The position numbers and the translations under genes are program-made. This document shows positions 35,270 through 47,099 of a stretch of 64,000 bases of DNA, piece by piece (the stretch's first letter is position 1; each line of letters begins with the position of its first letter). Origin of the DNA: Aspidiotus rigidus (Eukaryota; Arthropoda; Insecta; Hemiptera; Diaspididae); NCBI GenBank assembly GCA_035079385.1, contig JAVHKY010000011.1, positions 10,248,001 through 10,312,000 on the forward strand. The letters are read 5' to 3'. The notes under the pieces are model-generated. The model saw only the letters and a program-made list of their open reading frames with translations, was not told the origin of the DNA and searched no databases.

Positions 35270-35790
35270 TTGATTTATTATACAGAACGAAAATATGCTG
35301 TAGTACCGTTAGTTGTTGAGAGGAATGCGGGGATTTTAGAGAGGTAAAAAGATGGAACAAGCAAATTTTATGAGACCGACTGAAAGGAGATAGTCCCGGT
35401 TGCAATATTTGCACGAGAATGGGTAGAGGTTGAGCGTCAGGCGTGTATGGCCATTGCTTCCACTTGTAAGTTACATTTTTTGACAGCATCAATGGTATTA
35501 TTTGTGCTAATTCATTCTGTGTGACTTGTTTTTGCCAATGAGCAATCTTTTGGAGTCGGCCATAGTGGATGGGGTCGAATCGAGTAAAGAGAAGTTTAAA
35601 GGTTGAATTCTCGTGGGTACTTTGGTGTTTCATTACCACTGATTCCGCTGTGAGTAGATATCTACATGAAGGATACAAAATAGAGGATGGATTACAGGGT
35701 TATGAGGAGGCTGCGAATACAGGAAAGTTTGTTGTAGATGGAAAACCCACTCGAGTATGAGCGAAGGGGAATTCAGTGTTTCTGGGAAGA
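35270..35790 (-). mobile_element. Jockey-like non-LTR retrotransposon, RNase H remnant
   Basis: Minus strand reads THSGISGNETPKYP, matching the 'GHsGI.GNEkAD' RNase H motif, followed in other frames by stretches resembling the downstream connection region. Stops and frameshifts are abundant. The upstream part (35790-36560, minus) is probably the rest of the same relic but shows no clear motif. Confidence 0.5.
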
Positions 35791-37301
35791 ATGCGCAGAA
35801 AGCAGATTAAGTACCTATTAATTTGTAGACGTACACTGTAATTTGAAAATCATTTTTTGTTAGGGTATGGCTCATGGTGGCGTGCTAGAGGGCACAGTGG
35901 AAGTTGATATTTTTAGAGAGGAAATTCTTAAGGTAGTGACAAATTCGGGTGAATGATTTATGCCTGCTACCCGGCTCACTCTGCACGGATACTTAGTGTA
36001 GGTCTGGATCAAAAGACACCAATGCAGAAATGTCTAAATTGTGAACCAAATCTAAAGGCAAAAGGTGTGAAGTGGAAGGAAGGTCATTCATAGGTTATTT
36101 TGTAGTCTGGTAAAGAGAGAGCAGGATTTTACTCCCGCATTTTGTAAAGAAGAGGGATAAGTACAGACTACAGTTTGTTCAGCGCCCTAGCTCCAATATA
36201 TGAAATTCATGGTTGATGGCTGAGGAGAAAGTGGCCGATTTAGCCGTGTAAATGAGTGGAATTAAGGTTGAGTTATGTAGTAGAAGAGGAGAGAATGGTG
36301 TTCTTGGAAGTAGGAGTGAGCCTGAGGAAATCTGGACTTTCGGACGGTACACCTTTGGGTAAAATCTTGTAAGAGCCGCTAATGAGTCATAGCACGTTTG
36401 CGCCCTCCTACCCTCATACAAAAAAGAATTGGAAAAAATGAGACTTGTTGAAAGGTGCATATGCACAGTGCAGACCGGGAGACCATACCCGACTTCATTA
36501 CCTCAAAGTAAAGCGGTGTCACTGGCAGCTGAGAAGAAAAAGCCGAAGGAAACCGAAGTAACATCTCAGCCACCATACATTTTTAATCATGCCTCCACTT
36601 ACGTGTGGGACAGTCCTAAGCCTGAGTAAAGTGAGAAAGAAAATTTACTTTGTGAAGAAACGTGTACTTTTCTTATGGGCCTTCTTCTGGCGCAAACGAG
36701 CAATTTTTACTTTGCGCAAATGTATATTTGCTCAATCCAGCCCTTTTTAAGGTGTATTTGCGCAAACGTATACCGCCGAGATTTTCAAGCTATAATAATC
36801 CGAGGTGATCAATTTGGAAAAATTCTTATCAAAAAAGGGTAATGAACTTTGTTAATGAGGAGATCCGGCGAGTAGCGAACTAAGTCAGCATTTACGCCTC
36901 GACCGAATCGCTAACGCAAAAATATTCTCTACCGCGTAGATACGATAGTCTACTTTTAGGCGTCGCTACTTCCATTTATTCATTAAAACCTATTCTGAAC
37001 TCGAATCTTATACCGAACGTTGTGTACTGGTAACTTATCATTAAAATTCATCGAATGTTAACTGCTCATACGACTGATACGAATTCTAGACTTTCACTCG
37101 AACATCACTTCGGAAGGAAGGATGAACGACAGAAATACTTCCAACTTTCATTTTCTTGATCATTAATTGTCATCGGTAAGTTACTTGACGTGATGCATTT
37201 TAATTCATCACCAGTGCCAGTGGCTATCATATTATCTTCTTGATTCTCTTTATTGGGGACTTGAAGAGCAGTTAAATTTTTTTGGTCAATATTGTTCCAG
37301 T

Positions 37302-37430
37302 TCAGATTGAGTGCAATGAAACGCTCTGTGCAGATCCTGCTTGTGTACTCAAACCAAGTGACTTCTGCGTAGATACAAAGACATACAATGTGGTACAGCC
37401 ATGTTCAAATTACTAAACATAAGTACGAGT
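37302..37430 (+). pseudogene. degenerate exon 2 of the six-cysteine family
   Basis: After an acceptor TTGTTCCAG the frame reads IECNETLC, then SDFCVDTKTYNVV and stops; a one-base shift would restore an end ITKHK at a weak GTACG donor. The general layout of family exon 2 (C..., then K-x-YNV, then H-K at the border) is recognisable, but the cysteines do not fit. No convincing exon 1 or 3 nearby. Confidence 0.25.
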
Positions 37431-38182
37431 ACGTATCTACGTAAATGATTCGATTGTGAATAAGAAAGATTTAAGAGCAAAAGTAGGATCTTCATGACCG
37501 ATATTTAAATTTAAATGAAAAGGAGTCCGCGATTCGTATTTTTGATTGGATGGATGGAAAAGGAATGCACTCGTAATGAGATTTAATTTTCAACCTTTTT
37601 TGTATGAGAATTTTTTTTGACTCCCTCTTCAAATCATAGGTAGTCCTTACTTTCCATAACTCACAAATTGACAACCTTTCAAATCGTACCCGTCTCTCGC
37701 CTAACATTCCATCACGAAGTCATCCGATTGCCACAAGACCCTTCCAATTGTGGCTTCAGTCCATTTAGTGTTACCCAGAGAGCATCACAAGGAGGCGTAC
37801 GGCTGTACATCCCCAAAAAAATGTAGGCCTATATGCAATTCTTGCACACTCACACTTGCACGGGTCCGCTTTCATTAATTACCATAAGCGATTCAGTCAC
37901 GTCAGAGTCGGGAGCATTGAGGATTTTGGAAGTTCATTTTTGTATTAATTCTTCGTTTTTTCTGATATTCTGTATAGGTGTCTGAATATAAATGAAATTC
38001 ACTATGAGAAGTTCAACGCTGAGTGTTAAGCTGAAGATAGCCCTACGTGACTGACTGATTATGAAGACGGGTGTAACAATCGTCACAACATTAGCTCGCC
38101 CCGAATGATCAATCGTCTCTTCTTCATTATTATTCTCAAAACTTTGTACTATTTTTAATTTCATTTCTATAAAACTAGAATT

Positions 38183-38333
38183 AAGAAAAGGAATAGGCAC
38201 TATTATGCACCACTTTATTCAAAAATATATACAAGTGTATATGTGGACGACTCTCCGACGCTCATGCGTCATCTTCAGTCCTTTCTGTATATATTTTTGA
38301 TTGAAGGGTTGTATAGTGCCTATTCCTTTTCTT
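38183..38333. repeat. 151-bp inverted-repeat (hairpin) element
   Basis: Ends are a perfect 20-bp inverted repeat, AAGAAAAGGAATAGGCACTA. Further matches inside (TCAAAAATATATACA) extend the stem. The centre carries CGACGCTCATGCGTCATCTTCAG, similar to sequences at the ends of Penelope-like elements. No clear target-site duplication. Confidence 0.75.
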
Positions 38334-38662
38334 TCTATTTATAGCGGAACCCACGAAAAAATCTTCTCTTTAATTTCCAATACTATTTTCATAAATTTTT
38401 TCTCTCGTTCTGACTCATGTTGACACGCATAGTTTTGTAATTTTTTACTAATTTTTGTCAAGTTTAAAAAAATTGTCTTATCAATTTAATTTTGTTCTTT
38501 ATCTAAGAGTCGAGGGAAAAAATGGAGAATACTCTTTTTATCAAAGTAGGCACGGGTCAATAATTTTCATTGTTCTTACGATCCGTTAATGCAGATAATA
38601 GAGAAAAAAACGGTAAGCGAATTAAAATTCCTGTATCTTGCCGCAAGTCCAACGAGATCATC

Positions 38663-39787
38663 ATGAACAGTGGGCCACAACTTAGAATCATCTGGTGCGT
38701 TGTACTTTGTTGCATTTTTTTCATCAGTGAGTAAAGTGCAGTATTTAAATCTGATGCAAAAAGTATAATTGAAAATCCATGCAGTGTAATGCATTACTAT
38801 TTCACAGCTCCAAGGTCAAGGTGCATAGAAAATGATAAAAATATCGAGGAAATCAAAACATCGCCATCAGGGATTCGAATACCTCATTGTCACTACAAAG
38901 AGAAAGAATTCGAACCGGGTGAGATTTTGTTCAGTATCAAAGATTGTGAAACATGGATTTGTCGGAACGATACTCTCGGATACGGGCAAGTGCTAGTATT
39001 TAGGTAAGTCGAAAATAGGGACGTAAATTCAGGGTATTATTATGAACAACTTATTTGAACTCGAAAGTTACTCGTTTTACACCCTCCTCCCATCTTTGTG
39101 ATACTCAAAAAATCCATAGTTTGATGCAAAATGTAGTCCACGTGACTGAAACACTTTCGATTTTCATCAGATTTTGAAAATAGAGATGAAAAATTATAGC
39201 AAACTTGTAACTGCATAATATCTCGTATATAGCGTCAGGAAACCACCACCTCTTATCAAGGCGGTTATTGAAAATTCTGCTCAAAAGATTTTCATTTCGA
39301 ACTTGAATGCTACGTTTTTCACAAGAACTATCTCGCGTTATGTCTATTCAAACTTCATAAAGCAGTGACATGGTTAGGCAAATTAAAAGAAGAAGGGGTA
39401 TTTTTTTCGCCTTCATTTAATCTTAAGTATTTTCATGGACAAGATATCCCAAGAGGGAAAGAAAGCAATTAGAAGAAATTTATCCTTCCAATCCCTACTG
39501 CGAGGCAGTATGTGCTTTACCACTACATTTTTTCATCATTTCAGATGTCTTACAGCAGACCTCAGAGACTACCCAAACTTTTACAACGAATGTTTGACTC
39601 ATAAATGTGAGGTTATGGAAATAGACCCGGATGAAGTAAGTAAGAAAAAAAATAAACATATTTTGCATCTCTCAGTCGTCTTTTCAACTCACTTACTTTC
39701 TAGCCTGAAATTATAAGTTGGGAACCCTTGGCTCGTAATAAAGAGAAGACTGGAAATGGGACTCTATGGACTGTTTCTTTCTATTAG
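38663..39787 (+). CDS. secreted six-cysteine protein (SVWC-like), gene 5, four exons
   Basis: Exons 38663-38726 (signal peptide MNSGPQLRIIWCVVLCC, phase 1), 38808-39003 (phase 2), 39545-39635 (phase 0) and 39704-39787 code for 144 residues. Exon 2 has an extra N-terminal segment with one more cysteine, then HCHYKEKEFEPGE with the family glycine and DCETWIC. Exon 3 starts RCLTADL and ends NECLTHKC. Exon 4 (PEIISWEPLARN...) matches the length and place of exon 4 in gene 6. Exon 3 is 91 bp in both genes. Of all members this one is closest to the SVWC pattern. Direct extension through the exon-3 donor would also stay open for a while, but splicing fits the paralogue better. Confidence 0.75.
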
Positions 39788-40289
39788 AAATAGTATTTAT
39801 GGCTGAAGTACGTCGATCTGAATCGAAGATGAAAACAGTCGTGACCCGTTGTGCATTCTTTACCGATAGCGATAATCGATTTATTTGTATTTACGTATGT
39901 GATTATAATATAAAAACAAAACAAGCAATGTGCAAAAACTATGCTCGATTTTCGATCTATAAATATCATGGACTATTGCGTCAAAGGGAGCGGGTGTTCT
40001 TCACTTCTCGAGTCTTTGGAAAACTTTGACTTCTGAGCCATTGATCAAGTTCCGAGAAAATCAGGGACTATTCAGGAAAATGCCAGGCAATAATCTAGAG
40101 AGAGAACAGGGGAAAGTTCATGGGTCTTCGGAAGAAGAATAATCGATCTTCATTGGGTGTATCAAAATCGAAGTTGGAACAGCCTTAAAAGAAAAATAAG
40201 AAATAATTTATGTCAGTTTTTTTGCCTATCTTTTCTGAGGAAGGTATCTGGCAAACGTTTTTTTCACATTAAGTACAAAACGCTGGTGT

Positions 40290-42450
40290 TTACGTCAGGG
40301 GTTGATGAAGTTACAAATGTCGTCACATTTGATGCCGTCACCGAGATTAGAGGTGATAATGTTACGGATTGATGACGTCATCAAGGTTGGAGTTCAGAAC
40401 GTCACGATTTGATGACGTTACTAAGATTAGAGGGGGTGACGTCACGGATTGATGCCGTTACAAAAGTGTATCATATGTCAATACGTCACATGGAGGTGAT
40501 TGCGATGACGTCACGCGTTGATGATGTCACAAAAATTGGTATTGAGGACATTGCGTGTTGGGGACATCAAAACAGTTGAGGATGACATCACAGGTTGCGA
40601 GATTGATGCCTTTCGATGACGTCTGTGGTTGAGTTTGAGGACATTACAGGTTACTGATATCACAGAAGTTGAGGATGACGTCACAGGTTGATGATGTTAC
40701 AAAAATTTATAGTAATATGTTCCAGGACTTGGAAAGATGTCATCAATGAAAATTATCGCGATGATGACACCGGTCGATGAAGTCAGCAGGGTTCAGGTCA
40801 AGGACTCTGCGGGCCGACAATGTCGTCAAGGTTTGGGTTGAGAATATTATGGATTGATGGAGTCACGATACGTATGTCCCAAGGATATGAATGATATGAC
40901 GTCACTGGAAGTGATCGCAATGATGTCACGGGTCGATGACGTCGCTAGGGTTGAGGTTGTGGTTGACGAGGTCACGGATTGGGGGTTAATAACGTTACAA
41001 AAGTTTATATGTCCCAAAATTAGATGTGGTGACGTCACTGAGATTATGATGATGTAACAAAAGTGTATCATATGTCAATGACGTCCCATAGGAGGGATCG
41101 CGATGACGTCACGGGTTGATGATGTCATAAAAATTGGTGTTGCGGACATCCCGTGTTGAGGATGACCTCACAGGGTCAAAAGGTTGATGCCTTTCCAATA
41201 GTGTAAATGTACCAAGATCACATATGATAACGTCACGGTGATGATGTTGCTGAGGTTGAAGGTAATGACATCACGCGTTGACGTCTTGACTGGAAGTGAT
41301 CGCAATATCAAAAATGTTGAGGATGACATCACAAGTTATTGACGAGGCAAAAGTTTAGAATATGTTCCAAGATTAGGGATGGAGACATCACTGAAAGCGA
41401 TTGCGATGATGTCACGGGTCGATAAAGTCACTAGGGTTGAGGTTGAAGTTGACGAGGTTACCGGGGAATCACGTTACAAAAGTTTATATGTCCCAAGATT
41501 AGATGTGGTGATGTCACTGAAATTAGGGGTGATGATGTCACGGATCGTTGGCGCCATCAATTTGCAATTGAGAACATCACGGGTTGATGACGTCACAAAA
41601 GTATATCATATGTCAATGACGTCACAAGGAAGTGATCGCAATGAGGTCGCGGGTTGATGACGTCATAAAAATTGGTGTTGAGGACGTCACAGGGGTAAAA
41701 TGTTGATGCCTTTCCAATAGTGTAAACGTCCCAAAATCAGATTTGATGACGTCATGGTTTGATGATGTTGCCGAGGTTGAAGGTGATGATATCACGGATT
41801 GATGTCATGATCGCAATAATGTTGCAGGTTAATGACATCCAAAACGTTGAGGATGACGTCACAAGGTGATGACGTTGAAAAAATTTATAATATGTTCCAA
41901 GATTAGGAATGTTGACATGACTGAAAGCAATCGCGATGATGTCACGGGTCGATAAAATCACCAGGGTTGAGGTTTAGGACTTTAAGGGTTGACAACGTCA
42001 TCAAGGTTTGGGTTGAGAATGTTACAGTTCCTTAAGGTCACAAGAGTGAGTTATATTTCCCAAGTTATGAATGATGCCGTCACTGGAAATAATTGCAATG
42101 ATGTCACGGGTCGATGACGTCACTAGGGTTGAGGTTGACGAGATCACGGGTTAATGACGTTACAAAAGGTTATATGTCCCAAGATTAGATGTGATGATGT
42201 CAATCAAGGTTAGTTTGGGTTGGACATCACTGCTTGATGACGTTACAAAAGTGTACATATCCGAAGATTAGATGTGATCACAATGACGTCACACATCGAT
42301 GACGTCATCAAGGTGTGGGTTGAAAAAGTCACGTGTTAATGACGTCACGATCTGTTACAAGATTAGGAGTGATGATGTCGCTGAAGAAGATTACGATGAT
42401 GTTGCCGGCCGATAATGTCGCTCAGGTTGAGTTGATGACATCATAAAAAT
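40290..42450. repeat. minisatellite-like tract dense in TGACGTCA palindromes
   Basis: About 2.1 kb made of short degenerate units such as GATGACGTCAC-GGTTGATGA and CAAAAGTTTATATGTCCCAAGATTAG. By eye, at least 15 exact TGACGTCA sites and many one-base variants. Larger blocks are repeated too (for example 40855-41060, 41340-41520, 41890-42190). TGACGTCA is the consensus cAMP-response/ATF-CREB element, but here it is probably a by-product of repeat expansion. Open frames across it are repeat artefacts. Confidence 0.85.
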
Positions 42451-43299
42451 GTTTATACCTTCAATATTATTCGGTTTCATAACTATATTCAAAAAATGAA
42501 AAATTTTCATTTGTACGTACGAATATTGAAGAATAATCAGCTGATCCTAAATTCGACAACAGAAAGCTGAACCTTCTCCTATCGTACAATGTTATGTCTC
42601 GAGAGTCAACAATTTTCCAAGTAGATCCTATCAAATATTATGACTGGAAAGCCGAAATCTTTCCGAATCCAAATTCTTTATTATGGTGGGTCAGTTTTTG
42701 CCGGACATCGTACATGGCGCACTGCGCACGACGAATTTTTCGAAATAACCCCTATAGAACATGACGTCATAACGGTACCTAGTCTATCAAGATCAGAGAA
42801 GTGACAGCAGGTCGAGATCATTTAGTTTTCGGAAGAAAAGAGAAGACCTCGATTAACTCGACAAATCAATCTGAACGTTTGAATGCATTCTTCCACCATA
42901 CTTAGGTCCTCCTTCCCTGCCAAAGCACATTCTTTATTCCTTACAATCGCATAAACTGATACTTTTCCAGCCTATGACGTCATCGGGGTAGCCTGAACGC
43001 AGGTCAAAGTCAAGTCAGCATGGACAATTAGAGATAATTCTGAAGAATTGAAAGAGTACCAGCCTACTTTGATCAATAAATTGGTATGATATATCAAGTT
43101 ATATATTATGCTTAACTTTTTCCAAGTCCCACCTGGATATATCTTTCTACCACAATTCATCTGATACCCCACCAGCACTCTCCCTCCCCTGTAGACCTCT
43201 GAGAGAGCACAGTACTAATACTTGCCCAGTTTAAAATCTTATCAAGGCAATCCCCACGTGGGTCAACTTTAATCGATATTGCTTCAGATGGATCTTTCG

Positions 43300-44310
43300 G
43301 AGACGAACACAGAGAAACAATTAGAAGGATTCATACTCAAACTAGTAAAAAACGAGTACAATGCGAGCACCACAGAAAATAAAAGACACGCTGAGCGCTT
43401 TCGACTAAACAGTCATTATCAACGATTGAAAGCAACTGAACCAACTACTGCTAAGAAACAAGAATACCAAAATTGGTACAGATTCTTGTCCAGACGGTTA
43501 TCTACAAATTTTTAATAAGAAAGTGGCGTAAAGTTTTTTATTAAAAAAGAATACCAAAGGAAATCATGATTGAACTAACGAGTCATCGCAATGCGAATCA
43601 TACTCATAAACTAGTTCAATCAACCCCTCATCAGGTATGTACCTGTTGAGCACTTTGATGTTGTCCCTCTTCAGATGAAGAATAATTTCGATGTGCTCCA
43701 ACGCGATCCGTTTACGATACGAGCTTTCTCAGTGGAGAAGGACTACGGACTCCTCTTTGAAACCATGACCGCTGGCAATCAAGTGGCCCGCGAATGCCGA
43801 TTCACGTATGTTCTGCTTTTCCCACGCCTTTTTGTGTTCGTCGACTCTTATTTTGAGCTGACGGCCAGTTTCCCCTATTACACTTCACCGTATATACGCC
43901 GCTCCTCTCATTTGAAGGATCGGGTCCTTCAATCTAACAGATAGACTTTTAACCGTATTAGGATTATAATACGCGGGCCGGAACCCAAAGGGGCGAAGAA
44001 CACGCCCCAATTGAGAGGAAAACTTCCCCAAGAACGGGAGTTTTATCCAGCGCTTTCTACTGTCAGGAAGCGAATCCCGAGGGAAGGTGGTAGTCAAATC
44101 AAGACATTTTCGAGTAATCTTTCTCTGAACCAAGAGGTCGATGTCTATGTTGACCTGGTTCACTCTCGCCAAGTACTTGATAGGGCGTACGTTTTTTATT
44201 CGTTTGAGTATGAATCCTTCTAATGAATTTGGCCATAACCTAAAAAATCGTGTTGATTCGACAGAGAAACAACCCATCTCAGTTTCCTTCATTCTCGTTC
44301 GACTCATTAG
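43300..44310 (-). mobile_element. Penelope-like element, linker plus GIY-YIG endonuclease, degenerate
   Basis: The minus strand reads KLPFLGKFSSQLGRVLRPFG and KSLSVRLKDPI (the linker after the RT). After a frameshift it goes on GETGRQLKIRVDEHKKAW, ESAFAGHLIASGHGF, RKRIALEHIEIILHL and YIPDEGLIELVYEYD, a nearly complete GIY-YIG C-terminus with one internal stop. The terminal motif CTGAGCGCTTTCGACTAAA lies at 43391-43410. A short block (LEGFILK frame) occurs inverted at 43318-43350 and 44190-44225, flanking the fragment. Confidence 0.85.
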
Positions 44311-44620
44311 GGGGCAATTAATAAGTCAATTTTCATCATACAAAATGTAGCGTGTGCGCGAATAATTGTTTTAGAGATCTGCAAACTATAATATAGACTT
44401 GATTCGCGTATAACGATAAGAAGCTATTTTCTGACAGATAATGAGAGAAATTAGGAACTTTGGAATGCGATAAAACTTCTACGTACAACCGACCAGTCGT
44501 ACTCAAAAATCTACTGAAAAGCCAATGCTCTTGTGGCAGACGTTCAATAAATAAACACGTACACCTTCGGTGCGCTCACACATAAATACTAACGTGGATA
44601 TTATAAAAAACTACTACCTA

Positions 44621-45412
44621 ATGAAATTCCTAGAAGCCGCTGACTTTGAAAATAACGAAATGTCAAATACGATAATCACCACTATATTGTTTTTCACCGC
44701 TTTGATATCGTTTATACGTGAGTAATTTTATTTTCCGTGAGAGTTGGTTTTTGTCAAATGTAAGACTCTAGCAATTTCGATGTCGCAGACTCCCGACGAA
44801 CTACGAAAGAGACGACTAAAGATATCGGCCCGCCAACGCGTTGGATGACCATCCTGCCGCCGGAGGAGAAAACTCCATCAACCCCTACGTGGGACGAAGC
44901 TCTGGGCTTCGATAAAATCCAAGTTCTCGAACCGCGTATGGATCCGAGTAGAGGCAAACTAGATGAAAAGTATTTCTGCAAACGGGACGACAAAAAAGTA
45001 GCACGTGGGTTCCACTATTTTGAATTTGACAAATGTTTGGTATGGCACTGCCCAAAATGGCCAATTCCAGTTGGAGTGTGGGAATTTGAATACCATAAGT
45101 GAGTACACTCCTTACTACGGGATGGTATGAACGAGCGTTTCTAAAACTAGTTTCATACTTAGTTGCACAGAGATCGACGTGAGGATATGGCCTATATACC
45201 ATAAAGAATGTCGAATAAACCGGTGTCGAACTAAAAGGATAGACTTGAAAGAGGTCAGTAACGAAAATGTCTGATTCGTTCAATAAGCTTTATCGAGACT
45301 TTAATTTGGTTTCGTATTTCAGGAGCTTACATGGCCTACCATACCGGAAAAATATAGAACCGTTCGGACGTACTGGACGGGTACTGTCTTTCCAGATGTA
45401 TCTGATATCTGA
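44621..45412 (+). CDS. secreted six-cysteine protein (SVWC-like), gene 6, four exons, longest member
   Basis: Exons 44621-44717, 44789-45098, 45163-45253 and 45323-45412 give 195 residues. A second ATG at 44660 (MSNTIITTILFFTALISFI) makes a better signal peptide and 182 residues, so it may be the true start. Exon 2 is extended by about 60 residues rich in P, T and charged residues before the family core FC-x18-C with KCLVWHC. Exon 3 begins NCTEIDV and ends KECRINRC; exon 4 starts ELTWPTIP and ends VSDI. Phases 1, 2 and 0 agree with gene 5. Only 340 bp separate it from gene 7. Confidence 0.75.
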
Positions 45413-45751
45413 TTGACATCAATACATAATTGTTCTCACATATTTTATTTTTTTCAATACATTCTGGTGAATCATGAGAGAAAATCGATTTTTCCCAAAA
45501 CGCCACCCTATTTATCGTGGGAGGGCGTGCTTAGATTTAGGATTAGTTTGTATTCTTATCTTCATATAGGAGATTCCCGTTTGATACGAGGCTAAGAATA
45601 CTGCCAAGCAGATAAAATGATTGTCGAGATTAATGACTATTTCTTATCAATCAACAAACATGCTCATAATTCTAGTGAGTTCTGTGGAATAAAACGGTCG
45701 AGTCGTAGAGAAGTTGTTTGAAAGATGCTGTGAAATAAATTTATCCGCAGC

Positions 45752-46090
45752 ATGTCCAGAAAAATACGAGCTTTGTTTGTAACGTGTTCGATTGTTTTTG
45801 TGATGCATTTACGTAAGTTGACAAGCTTTTGTGATAAGAATTTGACCACCCAATGTTTGCCAAACTTTCGGTCTGTTCTTCCCGAGTACGTTTTTTTTTT
45901 TTTTTTTTTTTTTCAAAGAATTAAAATTCGTTTCAGAGATCACCAAATCAGCAAAACGCACAAATTGTAAACTTTCGTCTGAACTGAATCATACTCTGGA
46001 GATTGGCGAATGCTGGGTCCACAAAGAAACCTGCGACGTATACTGGTGTTGTGAAGAGACGAAACGATATGGTGAACTTATATCGTATAA
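45752..46090 (+). CDS. six-cysteine family gene 7, exons 1-2 only (3' part missing or decayed)
   Basis: Exon 1, 45752-45812, encodes the signal peptide MSRKIRALFVTCSIVFVMHL and ends in phase 1. Exon 2, 45937-46090, holds TNCKLSS, then GECWVHKETCDVYWCC and ends in phase 2 at GTATGT. The first spacing is C-x21-C rather than x18. A possible exon 3 at about 46236 would read FVSVLDLVYF in the correct phase but has lost the first cysteine and stops early, so the gene may be a recent pseudogene. A non-LTR remnant on the other strand follows. Confidence 0.55.
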
Positions 46091-46623
46091 GTATGTACTT
46101 TAAAAAAGTCTAAATTCAGAGGAGGAAAAGAAAAATTTTTGTTTGTGCGAAGTGAAATCTCTCGATAAAGGTTGAGAAGTACCTAACCAAAGAGTTGAGA
46201 AAAAGTTTTAGGAGACCATCGGAAGTCTTTTCAGGTTTGTTTCAGTTTTAGATTTGGTTTATTTCCCTCCGCACGCTTTGCATTGAAGAATTTAAGAAAT
46301 GTAATGTTTTTTGAGATTCTAGAGAAGGTGAAACTGAATTCATGGAAGTGAGAAATAAATTTTGACAAGAGAGTTCAAAGTTCACTGCTTTGAATGATTT
46401 CGTAGAAGATTATTGCGGAGGAGGCGCTGTATCCAAACTTTGTGATGTCATCAACTACCTCGACCTCATTTACGGACTTAGACAAATTTTGAGTGCCGAT
46501 CCTCTACTCGCGGGGAGGCGGACCTGAAAAAAGTTCGAGCTATGTACCTCTTTCTTTGTTTTTTATCTTTTCTTAACGAGATACCTAACGCCTACAGGCT
46601 ACTGGTCTACAAGTATAATAATA

Positions 46624-47045
46624 TTATGATATTAGGTTTGAGTCAGGGTTTTTGATGAAGGTAATGACGCAAATGATGTCCTCAATATTGGAGTTACTGA
46701 ATTCTTTTCGGTATTGGCGGCATAGTCCGCAGTCTTGGGTGATATGAACTACCGTGAGTGGTTCATTGCAGGTTGTGCTTAGTGTTGGTGGTAGGCGAGT
46801 ATAGATGAATTCATATGTAGCGCGGGTATGACCGAGTAAAAGGCGGTAGGCTGCAATTACCAGAGTCCTAGAATGGCCACATGTTTCTCCTATAATGATG
46901 GGAGTCCAGTTTCGTACGTCAGGTTTGATGCATTGAAGTTTCGCGACCGTGTGGTTCCACTCTGTGTTCCATGAGTTGTTCAGGAGACAACGAAGGTGAT
47001 CCTTGAGGTCGGGTGGGTTGAGTAGTGGTAGCAATATCTTGGTCT
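46624..47045 (-). mobile_element. Jockey-like non-LTR retrotransposon, 3' end of ORF2
   Basis: The minus-strand open frame reads KLQCIKPDVRNW, then YRLLLGHTRATYEFI and CNEPLTVVHITQDCGLCRQYR. This matches the end of Jockey/I-type ORF2 ('NKL..I.p....W', 'RLRiGHT..Th', 'C..C....TveHiL..C..y...R'). Intact for about 136 codons; upstream parts are absent. Confidence 0.8.
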
Positions 47046-47099
47046 TTGATGCCGCATCGACGACGTCATAGCCAGGTATACCACAGTGACGTAGAAACT

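Noticed and set aside
40290..42450. CRISPR-like regularly spaced repeats
   Set aside because: Units are degenerate and irregularly spaced, and the sequence is eukaryotic.
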